In this document: positions 27,497 through 37,187 of the stretch, one piece after another
Position numbering within the stretch: position 1 is the first letter of the stretch
How the letters are laid out: every line of letters begins with the position of its first letter
Source: Ilumatobacteraceae bacterium
Lineage (GTDB): Bacteria; Actinomycetota; Acidimicrobiia; Acidimicrobiales; Iamiaceae
Assembly (NCBI GenBank): GCA_025463265.1
Contig: JAOBWH010000132.1
Location: 1-64,000, forward strand
Length of the DNA stretch: 64,000 nucleotides
Direction: 5' to 3'
Notes under the pieces: model-generated
Databases searched by the model: none
What the model was told of the DNA's origin: nothing
The model's input: the letters and a program-made list of their open reading frames with translations, nothing else
Position numbers and translations under genes: made by a program

Positions 27497-29098
27497 CTAC
27501 GGGGCGGCGACGGCGGCGCCGGTCATCGCACGGGGGTCGTCCGCGCCCGCCCAGCTGCCGTCGGGCCGCCGCTCGATGGCGTGGGCGTGGCCGAAGCCGG
27601 CGGGGTCGGGTCCGGCGGTCTCGGTGGTGTGGCCGCGCTCGGCCAGCCCGTCGGCCCACGCCGACGGCGCGTGGGACTCGATGCGGACGACCTGATCGGT
27701 GGTGCGCCAGGTGTCGAAGCCGGTGCCGCCCTTCACCGTGAGCACCAGGCGGGGTGCCTCGACGGCCTCACCGGGCTCGGCACCGGCGCACAGCAGGCGG
27801 GCCAGGAGCTGGAGGACGATCTGCGGTTGGGAGTCCCCGCCCATGGTCCCGAGCACGGCGCGCAGGGTGCCGTCGGGGCGGGTGACCAGCGCGGGGGACA
27901 ACGTGTGCGGCGGCTGGCGGCCCGGCGCGTACTCGGCCGGGTGACCGGGTTCGAGGCTGAAGCCGTTGCCCCGGTTGTGCAGCAGCACGCCGGTCCCGGG
28001 CACCGCGATCCGGGCACCGAACTGGTGGGCGTTCGACTGGATCAGGCTCACGGCCATCCCGCTGCGGTCCGCCGCGCAGAGGTACATCGTCCCGCCCTCG
28101 CGTGCCGGAGCGGGCGGCCCCGACCGTCGGCCCGGGTCGAACCGGGCCGCCGCCGACCGGAGCCGAGCTTCATCGAGCAGGGCGGCCGGGTCGGCGGCGT
28201 CGTGGAGCACGTCGAGGCGGTCGCCGGCGGCGAGGCGGGCGGCCTCGACCACGAGGTGGGCCCACTCGGCGCTTTGCGGTTCCGGCAGGTCGGCGCCGTC
28301 GATGAGCTCGGCGATCCGGGCCGCCGCGGGGATCAGGTAGCCCTGGGACGGAGGCGGGACGGTCCAGACGTCGTGGCCCCAGACCCGCAGCCCGGCGGGT
28401 GCGACCCACGCCGCCTGCGAGCGGCTGAGGTCGTCGTCGGAGAACAGCCCGGCCCCCACGCCGATCAGCGCCTCGCCGAACTCGCCGCCGTAGAAGCCCT
28501 CTCGGCCCTCGGCGGCGATGGCCGTCAGCTGGCGGGCCACGCCGGGCCGCAGCAGCCGCTCGCCGGTGTCGGGGCGAGGGACGGCCAACTCGTCGCAGCC
28601 TTCGAGCCCGTCGAGGGTGTGGAGCATGAAGGCGAGCATGGGCGACACCGCGAACCCTGCGGTCGCCAGCCGGATCGCCGGCGCCAGCACCTCGGCCAGC
28701 GGCAACCGCCCGTGCCGCCCGTGGAGGAGCACCCAGCCATCGACGCAACCCGGCACGGTCGCCGTGCGCACGTCGCCCTGGAACGGCATCTCGGCGCGGC
28801 CCTCCGCCCGCAGCTGCTCGGCGTCGGCCCCCGAGCCCGCTCGACCGGCGGCGTCGACCACGTCGGGCGGAGCGCCGTCGGCGTGGTGGACCAGCGCGAA
28901 CAGGTCCCCGCCGAGCCCGCACATGTGGGGTGTCGTCACGGCGAGCACGGCGTTGGCGGCGATGGCCGCATCGGCCGCCGTTCCGCCCGCAGCCAGGACC
29001 TGCGCACCGGCGGACGACGCCAGGTGATCGACCGAGCACACCAGCCCCTCGGTCGAGTACGTGGTGGGCCACCGCTGCGTGCTCGGAACCGATCGCAT
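27497..29098 (-). CDS. Gamma-glutamyltransferase family protein (second copy)
   Basis: ASSAGAQVLAAGGTAADAAIAANAVLAVTTPHMCGLGGDLFALVH; GGTMYLCAADRSGMAVSLIQSNAHQFG. Confidence 0.9.
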   Translation of the reverse strand: MRSVPSTQRWPTTYSTEGLVCSVDHLASSAGAQVLAAGGTAADAAIAANAVLAVTTPHMCGLGGDLFALVHHADGAPPDVVDAAGRAGSGADAEQLRAEGRAEMPFQGDVRTATVPGCVDGWVLLHGRHGRLPLAEVLAPAIRLATAGFAVSPMLAFMLHTLDGLEGCDELAVPRPDTGERLLRPGVARQLTAIAAEGREGFYGGEFGEALIGVGAGLFSDDDLSRSQAAWVAPAGLRVWGHDVWTVPPPSQGYLIPAAARIAELIDGADLPEPQSAEWAHLVVEAARLAAGDRLDVLHDAADPAALLDEARLRSAAARFDPGRRSGPPAPAREGGTMYLCAADRSGMAVSLIQSNAHQFGARIAVPGTGVLLHNRGNGFSLEPGHPAEYAPGRQPPHTLSPALVTRPDGTLRAVLGTMGGDSQPQIVLQLLARLLCAGAEPGEAVEAPRLVLTVKGGTGFDTWRTTDQVVRIESHAPSAWADGLAERGHTTETAGPDPAGFGHAHAIERRPDGSWAGADDPRAMTGAAVAAP

Positions 29099-29127
29099 GG
29101 AGCGACGGTACCGCCGGATCCTCCGCG

Positions 29128-29379
29128 CTAGTTGCGGAGGTTGCGGGCCATCTCCAGCACCTCTTTGCAGGTGGGGCAGACGGGGTAGCGGTTGGGATCG
29201 CGGGTGGGGACCCAGGTCTTGCCGCAGAGGGCGGTGACGGGCGTGCCGGTGATGTAGGCCTCGGTGACGGCCGAGGCGGGCACCACCACGTGGGCGAACT
29301 TCTCGTGGTCGCCCTCGTCGGTCTGCTCGTCCGTGGTCTCCTCGAGGGAGCGGTCGACGGTGGTGTCCAGCTGGCTCAT
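29128..29379 (-). CDS. DUF3039 protein
   Basis: GDHEKFAHVVVPASAVTEAYITGTPVTALCGKTWVPTRDPNRYPVCPTCKEVLE. Confidence 0.85.
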   Translation of the reverse strand: MSQLDTTVDRSLEETTDEQTDEGDHEKFAHVVVPASAVTEAYITGTPVTALCGKTWVPTRDPNRYPVCPTCKEVLEMARNLRN

Positions 29380-29383
29380 GGGG

Positions 29384-30601
29384 TCAGCCTCCCACGTAGG
29401 CGCCGTCGCGGCGAAGGATCCGGCGGTGCCAGCGGCGGGGGGTGACGGCGATGGCGCGCGGCTCGTCCTCGAACAGCCAGCGGGCGAAGTTCCGACGGGT
29501 CCAGGGCGTGGCGTCGGCGACGCGGATCGCCGCCCGGGCGCCCCGCCGGTGCTTCAGCGCCCAGATGAGCAGCATCGACATCTTGTGGTCGGGGAGCAGG
29601 TGCGAGGTCACCTTCTGCTCGTAGGCGGTGCGGACCGCGGCCGGGTCGGGGCCGCCTTCGAGGATCGACCGGGCGGCGAACTGGCCGGTCAGGAGCGCCT
29701 GGCCGATGCCCTCGCCCGTCATCGGGTCGGTCACCGCCGCGGCATCGCCGACCCAAAGCACCCGGCCGGCGGAGAGCGCCAGCGCGCCGGTGCGCGCCGG
29801 GATGGGCCACGCCTGGTGGCGGTCCTCCGGGGTGGCGTCGGGGCCGAGGACCTCGGCGATGTGGGGCCGGGCCAGCAGCTCGGGCCACAGCGCCTTCATC
29901 TCCTTGGTGGCGATCTTGGCGCCGCGCTGGATGCCGAAGCCGACGTTGGCCCCGCCGTCGGGGAGCGGGAACGACCAGGCGTAACCTGGGAGCAGGTCGG
30001 GCTCGAACCACACCCACAGGTCGCGGGCCTGGGGGCCGGTGCTGGTGAAGTACTGGCGGAAGGCGTGCCACTCGCCGAGGTAGCCCGGCACGGCGGTGCC
30101 CAGGAACTTGCGCATCGGCGACCACATCCCGTCGGCCGCGATCACCTGGGCCGCGGCCACCGTGGATCCGTCGGCCAGCTCCAGGACGACCTGGTCGGGG
30201 CCATCGGTGGCGCCGGTGACCTCGACGCCCTCGATCATGCGGACCCCGGCCTCGCGCGCCTGGTCGACGATGGCGTCGTCGAGGTCGGTGCGGCGCATGA
30301 CCGCGGCGAACTGGCCGCGGCCCTTCGGGAGCGGGAACGTCGCCTGGTGCTTCGACGGCGACACGACGTGGATGTCGGCCACCTCGGTCCACGAGGGGAT
30401 CTGCCCCGGCTGGACGCCGAGCTCCTCGAGGATCCGCAGGGCGCCGGTGGTGATCCCGTCGCCGCAGATCTTGTCCCGGGGGAACGCCGCCTTGTCGAGG
30501 AGCAGGACCGACCGGCCGGCACGGGCGAGCGTGATCGCCGCGGCCGCACCGGCGGGGCCGGCTCCCACGATGGCCACGTCAGCCCGGTTCGGTTCGGTCA
30601 T
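29384..30601 (-). CDS. Geranylgeranyl reductase family FAD-dependent oxidoreductase
   Basis: ADVAIVGAGPAGAAAAITLARAGRSVLLLDKAAFPRDKICGDGITTGALRILEELG. Confidence 0.92.
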   Translation of the reverse strand: MTEPNRADVAIVGAGPAGAAAAITLARAGRSVLLLDKAAFPRDKICGDGITTGALRILEELGVQPGQIPSWTEVADIHVVSPSKHQATFPLPKGRGQFAAVMRRTDLDDAIVDQAREAGVRMIEGVEVTGATDGPDQVVLELADGSTVAAAQVIAADGMWSPMRKFLGTAVPGYLGEWHAFRQYFTSTGPQARDLWVWFEPDLLPGYAWSFPLPDGGANVGFGIQRGAKIATKEMKALWPELLARPHIAEVLGPDATPEDRHQAWPIPARTGALALSAGRVLWVGDAAAVTDPMTGEGIGQALLTGQFAARSILEGGPDPAAVRTAYEQKVTSHLLPDHKMSMLLIWALKHRRGARAAIRVADATPWTRRNFARWLFEDEPRAIAVTPRRWHRRILRRDGAYVGG

Positions 30602-30645
30602 CGCTCGGAGGGTACGGCCCGGTGGCGGGGCGGCTCCAACCGGTG

Positions 30646-32046
30646 TCACCGAGCGGCGGCGGCCAGGACCTCGTCCCAGCCGGCCCGGTACGCGGCCAGG
30701 AACCGGTCGGGCTCGGTGACGGCGGCCGGATCGACGTTGATCCCGATGTGGACCTGATCGAGGTAGGAGAGGAGCGTGACGTTCACCGCCGCGCCGGCCA
30801 TCGGCCCGAGGGCGAACATCGACTGGATCCGGGAGCCGGCGGTGAACAGCTCGATGGGGGCGCCGGGCACGTTGCTGGCCACCACGTCGACGCCGCGCAG
30901 GGCGGCCCCGAACAAGGTGGTCGTCATCGAGGTGGGGAGCCGGTTGAGGATGGTGGCGAGCGGATCGACGAGCGCCAGCGCCGGCTCGGCGCGCTCGGCC
31001 CGCACGATCTCCCGGATGGTCGTCATGGCCTCGATCGGATCCTCGATGGTGACCGGGAGCGGGAAGCGTGCGGGCGCGAAGTGGTTGCCGGTGGCTTCGG
31101 GGTCGCCTGCGTCGCGCACGTTGATCGGCATCGAGATGCGGACGGCCTCGACGGGGCTGCCCAGCTCGTCGTGGTAGCGCCGGATCCCGGCAGCGGTGGC
31201 AGCCAGGAAGGCGTCGTTGAGGCGACCGCCTGCGGCCTTGGCCGCCGCCTTGGCCTCGGTGAGCGAGAGCGTGACGGTGTCGAAGTGCACCGAGAGCGAG
31301 CGCTTCGACATGACCGGCGACAGGGGGTCCACCGCCGGCGCAGCGAGCTTGGCCACCGACGAGGCCGTCTCGCCCAGCCGCCTGGCCGACCCCAGCGGGT
31401 CGGAAACGGCGGCGCCCGCCAGCGCCGCCGCTGCTGCGGGCAGGCGCTTGGCGATGCCGAGGCCTCGGCGCTGCTCGTGCTTGGCGGCGTCGACGAACCG
31501 CTCGAGCTGGCCCATCACCTCGGCCTGGGGTGCATCGGGCATCTCGGCGAGCGCCGCATCCCGCTCCAGTTCGAACAGCACGAGCGCGATCTGCACCGCA
31601 CCGACGCCGTCGGTGATGGCGTGGTGGATCTTCATGATGAGCGCCGCCCCGCCGTCGGCGAGGTCGGTGACGACCATCGCCTCCCACAGCGGGCGGGCCC
31701 GGTCGAAGCCCTGCATGGCCATCGGCTCGGCCATGTCGAGCACCGAGCGCTGGTCCCGGTCGCCGGACGCCCCGACCCACCGAAGGTGGTAGGCGAGGTC
31801 GAAGTGCGGATCGACCTCCCAGCGCGGGGGAGCGATCGAGTACGGGTTGCCCCGCACCCGCTGGCGCATGCGGGGGACCAGGCGCGTGCCTCGTTCGAGC
31901 AGGTGCCGCAGCCGCTTCTCGTCGGGTGCGCGGTCGAGGAACAGCACCGCCGTGATCGTCGATCGCAGCAGCGGGTCCTTCTCGATGGTCCACATCAGCG
32001 AATCGGAGTCCGTCATCCGATCCGTGAACCGCAGCTCATCACCCAT
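30646..32046 (-). CDS. WS/DGAT family acyltransferase (second copy)
   Basis: IMKIHHAITDGVGAVQIALVLFELERD; FDRARPLWEAMVV; start MGDELRF after GGAGG. Confidence 0.92.
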   Translation of the reverse strand: MGDELRFTDRMTDSDSLMWTIEKDPLLRSTITAVLFLDRAPDEKRLRHLLERGTRLVPRMRQRVRGNPYSIAPPRWEVDPHFDLAYHLRWVGASGDRDQRSVLDMAEPMAMQGFDRARPLWEAMVVTDLADGGAALIMKIHHAITDGVGAVQIALVLFELERDAALAEMPDAPQAEVMGQLERFVDAAKHEQRRGLGIAKRLPAAAAALAGAAVSDPLGSARRLGETASSVAKLAAPAVDPLSPVMSKRSLSVHFDTVTLSLTEAKAAAKAAGGRLNDAFLAATAAGIRRYHDELGSPVEAVRISMPINVRDAGDPEATGNHFAPARFPLPVTIEDPIEAMTTIREIVRAERAEPALALVDPLATILNRLPTSMTTTLFGAALRGVDVVASNVPGAPIELFTAGSRIQSMFALGPMAGAAVNVTLLSYLDQVHIGINVDPAAVTEPDRFLAAYRAGWDEVLAAAAR

Positions 32047-32132
32047 GCCCAGCACCTCCGACCCGACACCAGCGACCGGTGCCCGGCTCACAGTCTGCCA
32101 GCCCTCGGAAAACCCGGGTCGGGAGGTCGAGG

Positions 32133-32300
32133 AAGGGGTTCCGAGCGAAGCGAGCCCGGGGGAGTCCGAGGGGGCGGAGCATGCGGAGCCCCTTCGGCCG
32201 AAGGGGTGCGACGCAGTCGTGCCCCTGAGCGAAGACGGCGACGTCAGGAGGTCCTCGAGTTCGAGGAACGGAGCGAAGCGAGTGACGAGAGAGCGGAGCG
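32133..32300. repeat. Purine-rich intergenic repeat island with palindromes
   Basis: GAGCGAAGCGAG at 32143-32154 and 32271-32282; CCCCTTCGGCCGAAGGGG (18 bp, 32189-32206); CCTCGAgtTCGAGG (32253-32266). Confidence 0.6.
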
Positions 32301-32305
32301 ACGGC

Positions 32306-33949
32306 TCAGCAGGTGGTCTGGCCGGAGGGCCGGTAGCGGGCCTGGAAGGTGTCCTGCCCGGTCTTGCCGTCGGGGTAGGTGATGGTGCGGGTGGTCTGCA
32401 CGGTGGTGCAGGAGCCGCTCTTGCCGGTGGTCTGGCCGGTCTGTTGGCCGTAGGCGTACTGGGTGGACCAGAAGCGGACTGTGACGCTGGTGTCGGTGTG
32501 GCTGGTCTCGACGAGGATCCCGTAGGGGGTGTTGTTGGTCCAGACCAGGTTGGGGTTCTCCCAGCCCATGGTGGCCTCGCGGCCGAAGGGGTAGCGGTCG
32601 AAGTGCTCCGAGTGGGCCTGGTAGGTGTTGATGGGCAGGCCGGCGAAGAAGGCGGCGTTGAACATCGTGGTGGCGAACTGCGAGACGCCGCCGCCGACCT
32701 CGTCGACGTGCTCGCCGTTGGCGATGGCGCCGGCGGACACGAACCCCTTGTCGGTGGTGCGCTGCCCGACGATGCCGTTCATGTCGAACTTCTCGCCCGG
32801 CTTGATGACCGTGCCGTTGACGATGTCGGCGATGCGCTGGATGTTGGTGACGCGGGCGGCGCAGCACGGGTGGTAGGTGGTGAAGCTCTTGACCTGCTGC
32901 ACGCCCTTCCACTCGGTGGTGGTGCCGACCGGTTCCTTGATGCCCAGCTTCTGGGCGGCCTCGGTGGTGAACTCGGGCTTCTTCACCTCGAGCGCGATCT
33001 CGACGGCGCCGGACCCGCCCTGGATGGCGGCGAGGAGCCGGGCCGGGGTGTCGGCGGCGCAGCAGGTGCTGCCGTCGCTGCTCGGCAGGATCTTCGGCGC
33101 CCCGCCTTCGAGCACCACCTTGGCGTTCTTGGGCTCGCTGGCCTCGGGGAGGGAGGCGGTGAGGTCGGCCTTGGCCTTCTCGGCGTCCAGGGTGGCGACC
33201 AGCTGGTCGCCGTCGACCTGCGACGCCAGCCAGGCTCGGGCGGTGGGGGCGGGGACGGTGATGGTGCCGCCGCCGGTGGTGACCTTCAGGCCGTTGGCGG
33301 TCCCCTTGGAGAGCTGGTCGGCGAGGGCCTGGGCCGACTCGTCGGGGACCTTGGGGGCCTGGGCTTCGACGGTGGCGTTCACGATGAGGGGGAGCTCGCC
33401 CTGCTCGGCCCGCTTGCGGAGCTGGTCGGCGACGCCATCGGTCGCGATGGTGGTGCCGTCGGAGCCGCTGACCACGCTGAACCCGTCGCCGGTGGCGACG
33501 ATGGAGGGCTCGGTGGGCTTGGCGTTCCCGCCGAGCTCGGCGAGGCCCGCCTCCAGCTCGTCCTGGTCGACCACGAAGGTGAGCGGGACGATCCGCTCGT
33601 CGAGGAACGACGACCCCCAGGCCACGGGGCTGGTGTCCAGGTCGAGGGCGGCCTGCACGGTGGCGTCCTCATCGAGCATGAGGCCCAGCTCCGACGCCGG
33701 CACCTTGTAGGTCTTGGCGTCGGTGCGGACCTGCACGTCGGTGGTGGCGTACTCCTCGGCCACGTCGGCCACCGTGGCGGCCAGATCGTCCTCGCCGAAG
33801 GTCGAGATGTCGCGTCCGGCGAGCACGGTGTTGCGGGGGACCTTGCCGCTGGCGCTGGAGGTGTCGATGGCCCAGGCGGCCAGCAGGAGGACGATGACGA
33901 GGAGGGGCAGCGAGATGCCGAGCACGAGCCGGAGGCGGGGGCGACGCAT
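32306..33949 (-). CDS. VanW family / PG-binding-4-like cell-envelope protein
   Basis: TM MRRPRLRLVLGISLPLLVIVLLLAAWAI; NGTVIKPGEKFDMNGIVGQRTTDKGF...VGGGVSQFATTMFNAAFFAGL. Confidence 0.92.
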   Translation of the reverse strand: MRRPRLRLVLGISLPLLVIVLLLAAWAIDTSSASGKVPRNTVLAGRDISTFGEDDLAATVADVAEEYATTDVQVRTDAKTYKVPASELGLMLDEDATVQAALDLDTSPVAWGSSFLDERIVPLTFVVDQDELEAGLAELGGNAKPTEPSIVATGDGFSVVSGSDGTTIATDGVADQLRKRAEQGELPLIVNATVEAQAPKVPDESAQALADQLSKGTANGLKVTTGGGTITVPAPTARAWLASQVDGDQLVATLDAEKAKADLTASLPEASEPKNAKVVLEGGAPKILPSSDGSTCCAADTPARLLAAIQGGSGAVEIALEVKKPEFTTEAAQKLGIKEPVGTTTEWKGVQQVKSFTTYHPCCAARVTNIQRIADIVNGTVIKPGEKFDMNGIVGQRTTDKGFVSAGAIANGEHVDEVGGGVSQFATTMFNAAFFAGLPINTYQAHSEHFDRYPFGREATMGWENPNLVWTNNTPYGILVETSHTDTSVTVRFWSTQYAYGQQTGQTTGKSGSCTTVQTTRTITYPDGKTGQDTFQARYRPSGQTTC

Positions 33950-34080
33950 CCGACCACCTTGGCACGTGCGGCCCCTCGTGCCGTGGCAGCGGGGCGCCGT
34001 CGGCGACTCCAGCGGGCTGTCCTGCCGGTTTGCCATGATGGGCGCTCATCGACCCCGCGCGGGAGCGCGGGAGCAAGGGG

Positions 34081-35010
34081 ATGGTCGTGGGGATCTGCGA
34101 CGGACGGGTGTGCATCGTGACCGGTGCGGGACGCGGCATCGGGCGGGAGCACTCGCTGATGCTGGCCGAGCAGGGCGCCAAGGTCGTGGTCAACGACATC
34201 GGCGGTGAGATGGACGGGAGCGGCCGCTCCACGGGACCGGCGCAGGAGGTCGTCGATGAGATCGTCGCCGCCGGCGGCGAGGCCGTGGTCAACGGCGACG
34301 ACATCTCCACGTGGGACGGTGCCGAGCGGCTCGTGCAACAGGCCATCGACCACTTCGGGCGGCTCGACGTGTTGATCAACAACGCCGGGATCCTCCGGGA
34401 CCGGATGCTCGCCAACATGACCGAGGCGGAGTGGGACGCGGTCATCGCCGTGCACCTGAAGGGCACCTTCGGCCCGGCCCGCCACGCCGCCGCGTACTGG
34501 CGGGAGCAGACCAAGGCGGGCGAGGCGGTCGACGGCCGCATCATCAACACCTCGTCGCCGTCGGGCATCTACGGCAACGTCGGCCAGACGAACTACGGGG
34601 CGGCGAAGGCCGGCATCGCCGCCTTCACGGTGATCGCCGCGAAGGAGCTGAGCCGCTACGGCGTCACCGTGAACGCCATCGCCCCGGCGGCGCTGACCCG
34701 CATGACCGAGAACCTCGGCATGGGCCAGGCCGACGACCTGACCAAGGCGATGCTCTCGCCCCGCTGGATCGCCCCGATCGTGACCTGGCTGGCCTCGGCC
34801 GAGTCCGCCGACGTCACCGGGCGGGTGTTCGACGTGACCGGCCAGGCCCTGTCGGTCGCCGAGGGCTGGCACCGCGGCCCCACCCAGGAGCACCCCACCG
34901 ACGACCCGGCCGCACTCGGCGAGGTCGTGAGGCGGCTCGTGGCCGAGGCGCGGCCCAACGCCAACATGCTCGGCTTCGACGAGGAGCAGGCCCGTGCCGA
35001 TCAACCCTGA
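34081..35010 (+). CDS. SDR oxidoreductase (3-hydroxyacyl-CoA dehydrogenase, HSD17B4-like)
   Basis: RVCIVTGAGRGIGREHSLMLAEQGAKVVVNDIGGEMDGSGRS...NTSSPSGIYGNVGQTNYGAAKAGIAAFT. Confidence 0.92.
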   Translation: MVVGICDGRVCIVTGAGRGIGREHSLMLAEQGAKVVVNDIGGEMDGSGRSTGPAQEVVDEIVAAGGEAVVNGDDISTWDGAERLVQQAIDHFGRLDVLINNAGILRDRMLANMTEAEWDAVIAVHLKGTFGPARHAAAYWREQTKAGEAVDGRIINTSSPSGIYGNVGQTNYGAAKAGIAAFTVIAAKELSRYGVTVNAIAPAALTRMTENLGMGQADDLTKAMLSPRWIAPIVTWLASAESADVTGRVFDVTGQALSVAEGWHRGPTQEHPTDDPAALGEVVRRLVAEARPNANMLGFDEEQARADQP

Positions 35011-35857
35011 CGCCGTCGGCGTGACCGGCGACCCGGTCCGCCACTCGTGGACCTCCCGCGACGTGCTGCTCTACGCCCTCGGCGTGGGCGCCGGTGCGGC
35101 CGACCCGCTCCAGGAGCTGGAGCTCACCACCGAGAACTCGATGGACACCGACCTCGTGGTGCTGCCCACCATGGCCGTGGTCCTCGGCGTGGGAGGCACC
35201 GGGGCGTTCGGCGCCATCGGCACCTTCAACCCGGCGATGCTCGTGCACGGCGAGCAGGCCATCACCCTGCACGGGCCCATCCCCACGAAGGGAGAGGTGG
35301 AGACCGTCGGCACCATCACCGGCATCTACGACAAGGTGAAGGGCGCGGTGGTCGAGGTCACCTCCACCTCCACCGACACCCAGACCGGCCAGGCCCTCTT
35401 CACCAACGTGATGTCCGCCTTCATCCGCGGCGAGGGCGGCTTCGGCGGCGAGCGAGGGCCCTCGGGGCCGAGGAACGTCGCCCCCGACCGGGCACCGGAC
35501 CACACGGTCACCTACGAGACCCGCACGGACCAGGCCCTGCTCTACCGGCTCTCCGGCGACCGCAACCCGCTGCACTCGGACCCGGCGTTCGCCGCGTTCG
35601 GCGGCTTCGACCGGCCCATCCTCCACGGGCTGTGCACCTACGGCTTCACCGGGCGTGGGCTCCTGCACCTCCTGTGCGGATCCGACCCCGCCCGCTTCAC
35701 GTCGATGGAGGGGCGCTTCTCGTCGCCCGTGCTCCCCGGGGAGGCCCTCACGGTGAACGCCTGGGAGACCGGTGACGGCGAGGCCGTGTTCCAGACGCTC
35801 GGCGGCGACGGGCGGGTCGTGCTCGACGCCGGACGCGTCACGTTCGCGGCGGCCTGA
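34994..35857 (+). CDS. MaoC family 2-enoyl-CoA hydratase
   Basis: YRLSGDRNPLHSDPAFAAFGGFDRPILHGLCTYGFTGRGLLHLL (hot-dog hydratase 2 motif). Confidence 0.92.
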   Translation: MPINPDAVGVTGDPVRHSWTSRDVLLYALGVGAGAADPLQELELTTENSMDTDLVVLPTMAVVLGVGGTGAFGAIGTFNPAMLVHGEQAITLHGPIPTKGEVETVGTITGIYDKVKGAVVEVTSTSTDTQTGQALFTNVMSAFIRGEGGFGGERGPSGPRNVAPDRAPDHTVTYETRTDQALLYRLSGDRNPLHSDPAFAAFGGFDRPILHGLCTYGFTGRGLLHLLCGSDPARFTSMEGRFSSPVLPGEALTVNAWETGDGEAVFQTLGGDGRVVLDAGRVTFAAA

Positions 35858-37090
35858 GTGGACCGGCCCACCGCCCCCGAGCTCACCGGCCCCCTGGTCG
35901 ACGAGGCGTTCTACGCGGGGGACCCGTTCCCCCTCTACGCCCGGCTGCGCGACGAGGCGCCCGTGGTCTGGCACCAGCCCGACGACGGCGCCGGCTGGTG
36001 GGTGGTGAGCACCCAGCCCGAGGTGCTCGAGGTGTCCCGCGACCCAGGCCGGTTCGAGTCGGGCAAGGGCATCTTGACCCTCGAGATCGGCATCGAGTAC
36101 CCGTCGCCCCCGACGATGATGCACACGGATCCGCCCGTGCACACGCGGTACCGCAAGCTCGTCCAGCCCGGCTTCGCCCCGGGCCGGATCCGGGCGCTGG
36201 AGGAGCCGCTGCGCACCCTCGTCCGCCGCATCCTCGACGAGCTGCCCACCGACGAGCCCGTCGACATCGTGCCGAACCTGGCCGAACCGTTTCCGGTGCA
36301 CGTGATCGCCGACCTGCTCGGGATCCCCGACGAGGACCGCGACCGCTTCGTGCTCTGGTCCGACGCCACCATCCCGGGCGCCTCGGAGCTGAGCTTCGAG
36401 GAGTGCATGGCGCTCATGTCCGAGATGCAGGAGTACCTGATGGCGGCCGGCCGGGACCGGCGCGGCGGCGACGGCACCGACCTGATCTCGGTGCTGGCCA
36501 ACGTCGAGATCGACGGCGAGACGCTCACCGACGACGAGCTGCTGATGTTCTTCAACCAGCTCCTCGTCGCCGGCAACGAGACCACCCGGAACATGATCTC
36601 CGGCGGTCTCTGGGCGCTGGCGAACCGACCGGAGGAGCTGGCCAAGCTCGTGGCCGACCGGGACCTGATCCCCACCTGCGTCGAGGAGTGGCTGCGCTGG
36701 ACCACGCCGGTGGTGGCGTTCATGCGCACCGCCACCGTCGACACCGAGCTGCGCGGCGTCCCGATCGCGGCGGGCGACCCGGTCCTGCTCCTGTACGCCG
36801 CCGCCAACCGCGACGAGGCCGTGTTCGGCCGCGACGCCGGCGAGTTCCACGTCGACCGCCAGCCCAACAACCAGGTGGCGCTCGGGTTCGGACCGCACTT
36901 CTGCATCGGGGCGGCCCTCGCCCGGCTCGAGGGCCGGATCCTCCTCGAGGAGCTCCTCGACCGCTGGTCCACCATCGAACCGGCCGGCGAGGTGGTGCGC
37001 ACCGGCTCGGCCATCATCGCCGGCCTGAAGGAGGCGCCGCTCACCCTGCGCGCCCGGACCTCGCCCTCGGCTGTCAGCGGGGTTGGTTAA
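35858..37090 (+). CDS. Cytochrome P450
   Basis: LLVAGNETTRNMISGGLWAL; EEWLRWTTPVVAFMRTA; LGFGPHFCIGAALARLEGRI. Confidence 0.96.
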   Translation: MDRPTAPELTGPLVDEAFYAGDPFPLYARLRDEAPVVWHQPDDGAGWWVVSTQPEVLEVSRDPGRFESGKGILTLEIGIEYPSPPTMMHTDPPVHTRYRKLVQPGFAPGRIRALEEPLRTLVRRILDELPTDEPVDIVPNLAEPFPVHVIADLLGIPDEDRDRFVLWSDATIPGASELSFEECMALMSEMQEYLMAAGRDRRGGDGTDLISVLANVEIDGETLTDDELLMFFNQLLVAGNETTRNMISGGLWALANRPEELAKLVADRDLIPTCVEEWLRWTTPVVAFMRTATVDTELRGVPIAAGDPVLLLYAAANRDEAVFGRDAGEFHVDRQPNNQVALGFGPHFCIGAALARLEGRILLEELLDRWSTIEPAGEVVRTGSAIIAGLKEAPLTLRARTSPSAVSGVG

Positions 37091-37187
37091 GGTTCAAGGA
37101 CCGCGACCATGGTGCCGATGCACCGCTGGCAGCTGCAGCCCACTCGGGGTCGTAGGGCGGGACGGCGCCGGTGAGGCGGAGGAACAG

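Noticed and set aside
27497-29098. Possible inactive GGT because GGTMY replaces the canonical TTH
   Set aside because: The candidate nucleophile Thr is retained, and T-x-Y-L-C-A-A-D variants look like an ordinary GGT-like subfamily. Not strong evidence of inactivation.
31847-34120. 757-aa plus-strand Gly/Val-rich ORF resembling a PE-PGRS-type protein
   Set aside because: It lies opposite the VanW gene. The composition comes from its reverse complement, and no start signal or domain supports it.
34814-36898. 694-aa minus-strand ORF
   Set aside because: Antisense to the SDR, MaoC and P450 genes, which all have clear family motifs.
37091-37187. Possible riboswitch in the leader of the secreted metzincin-like gene
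   Set aside because: No recognisable conserved riboswitch core. The leader is short and ends in an ordinary GGAGG Shine-Dalgarno.
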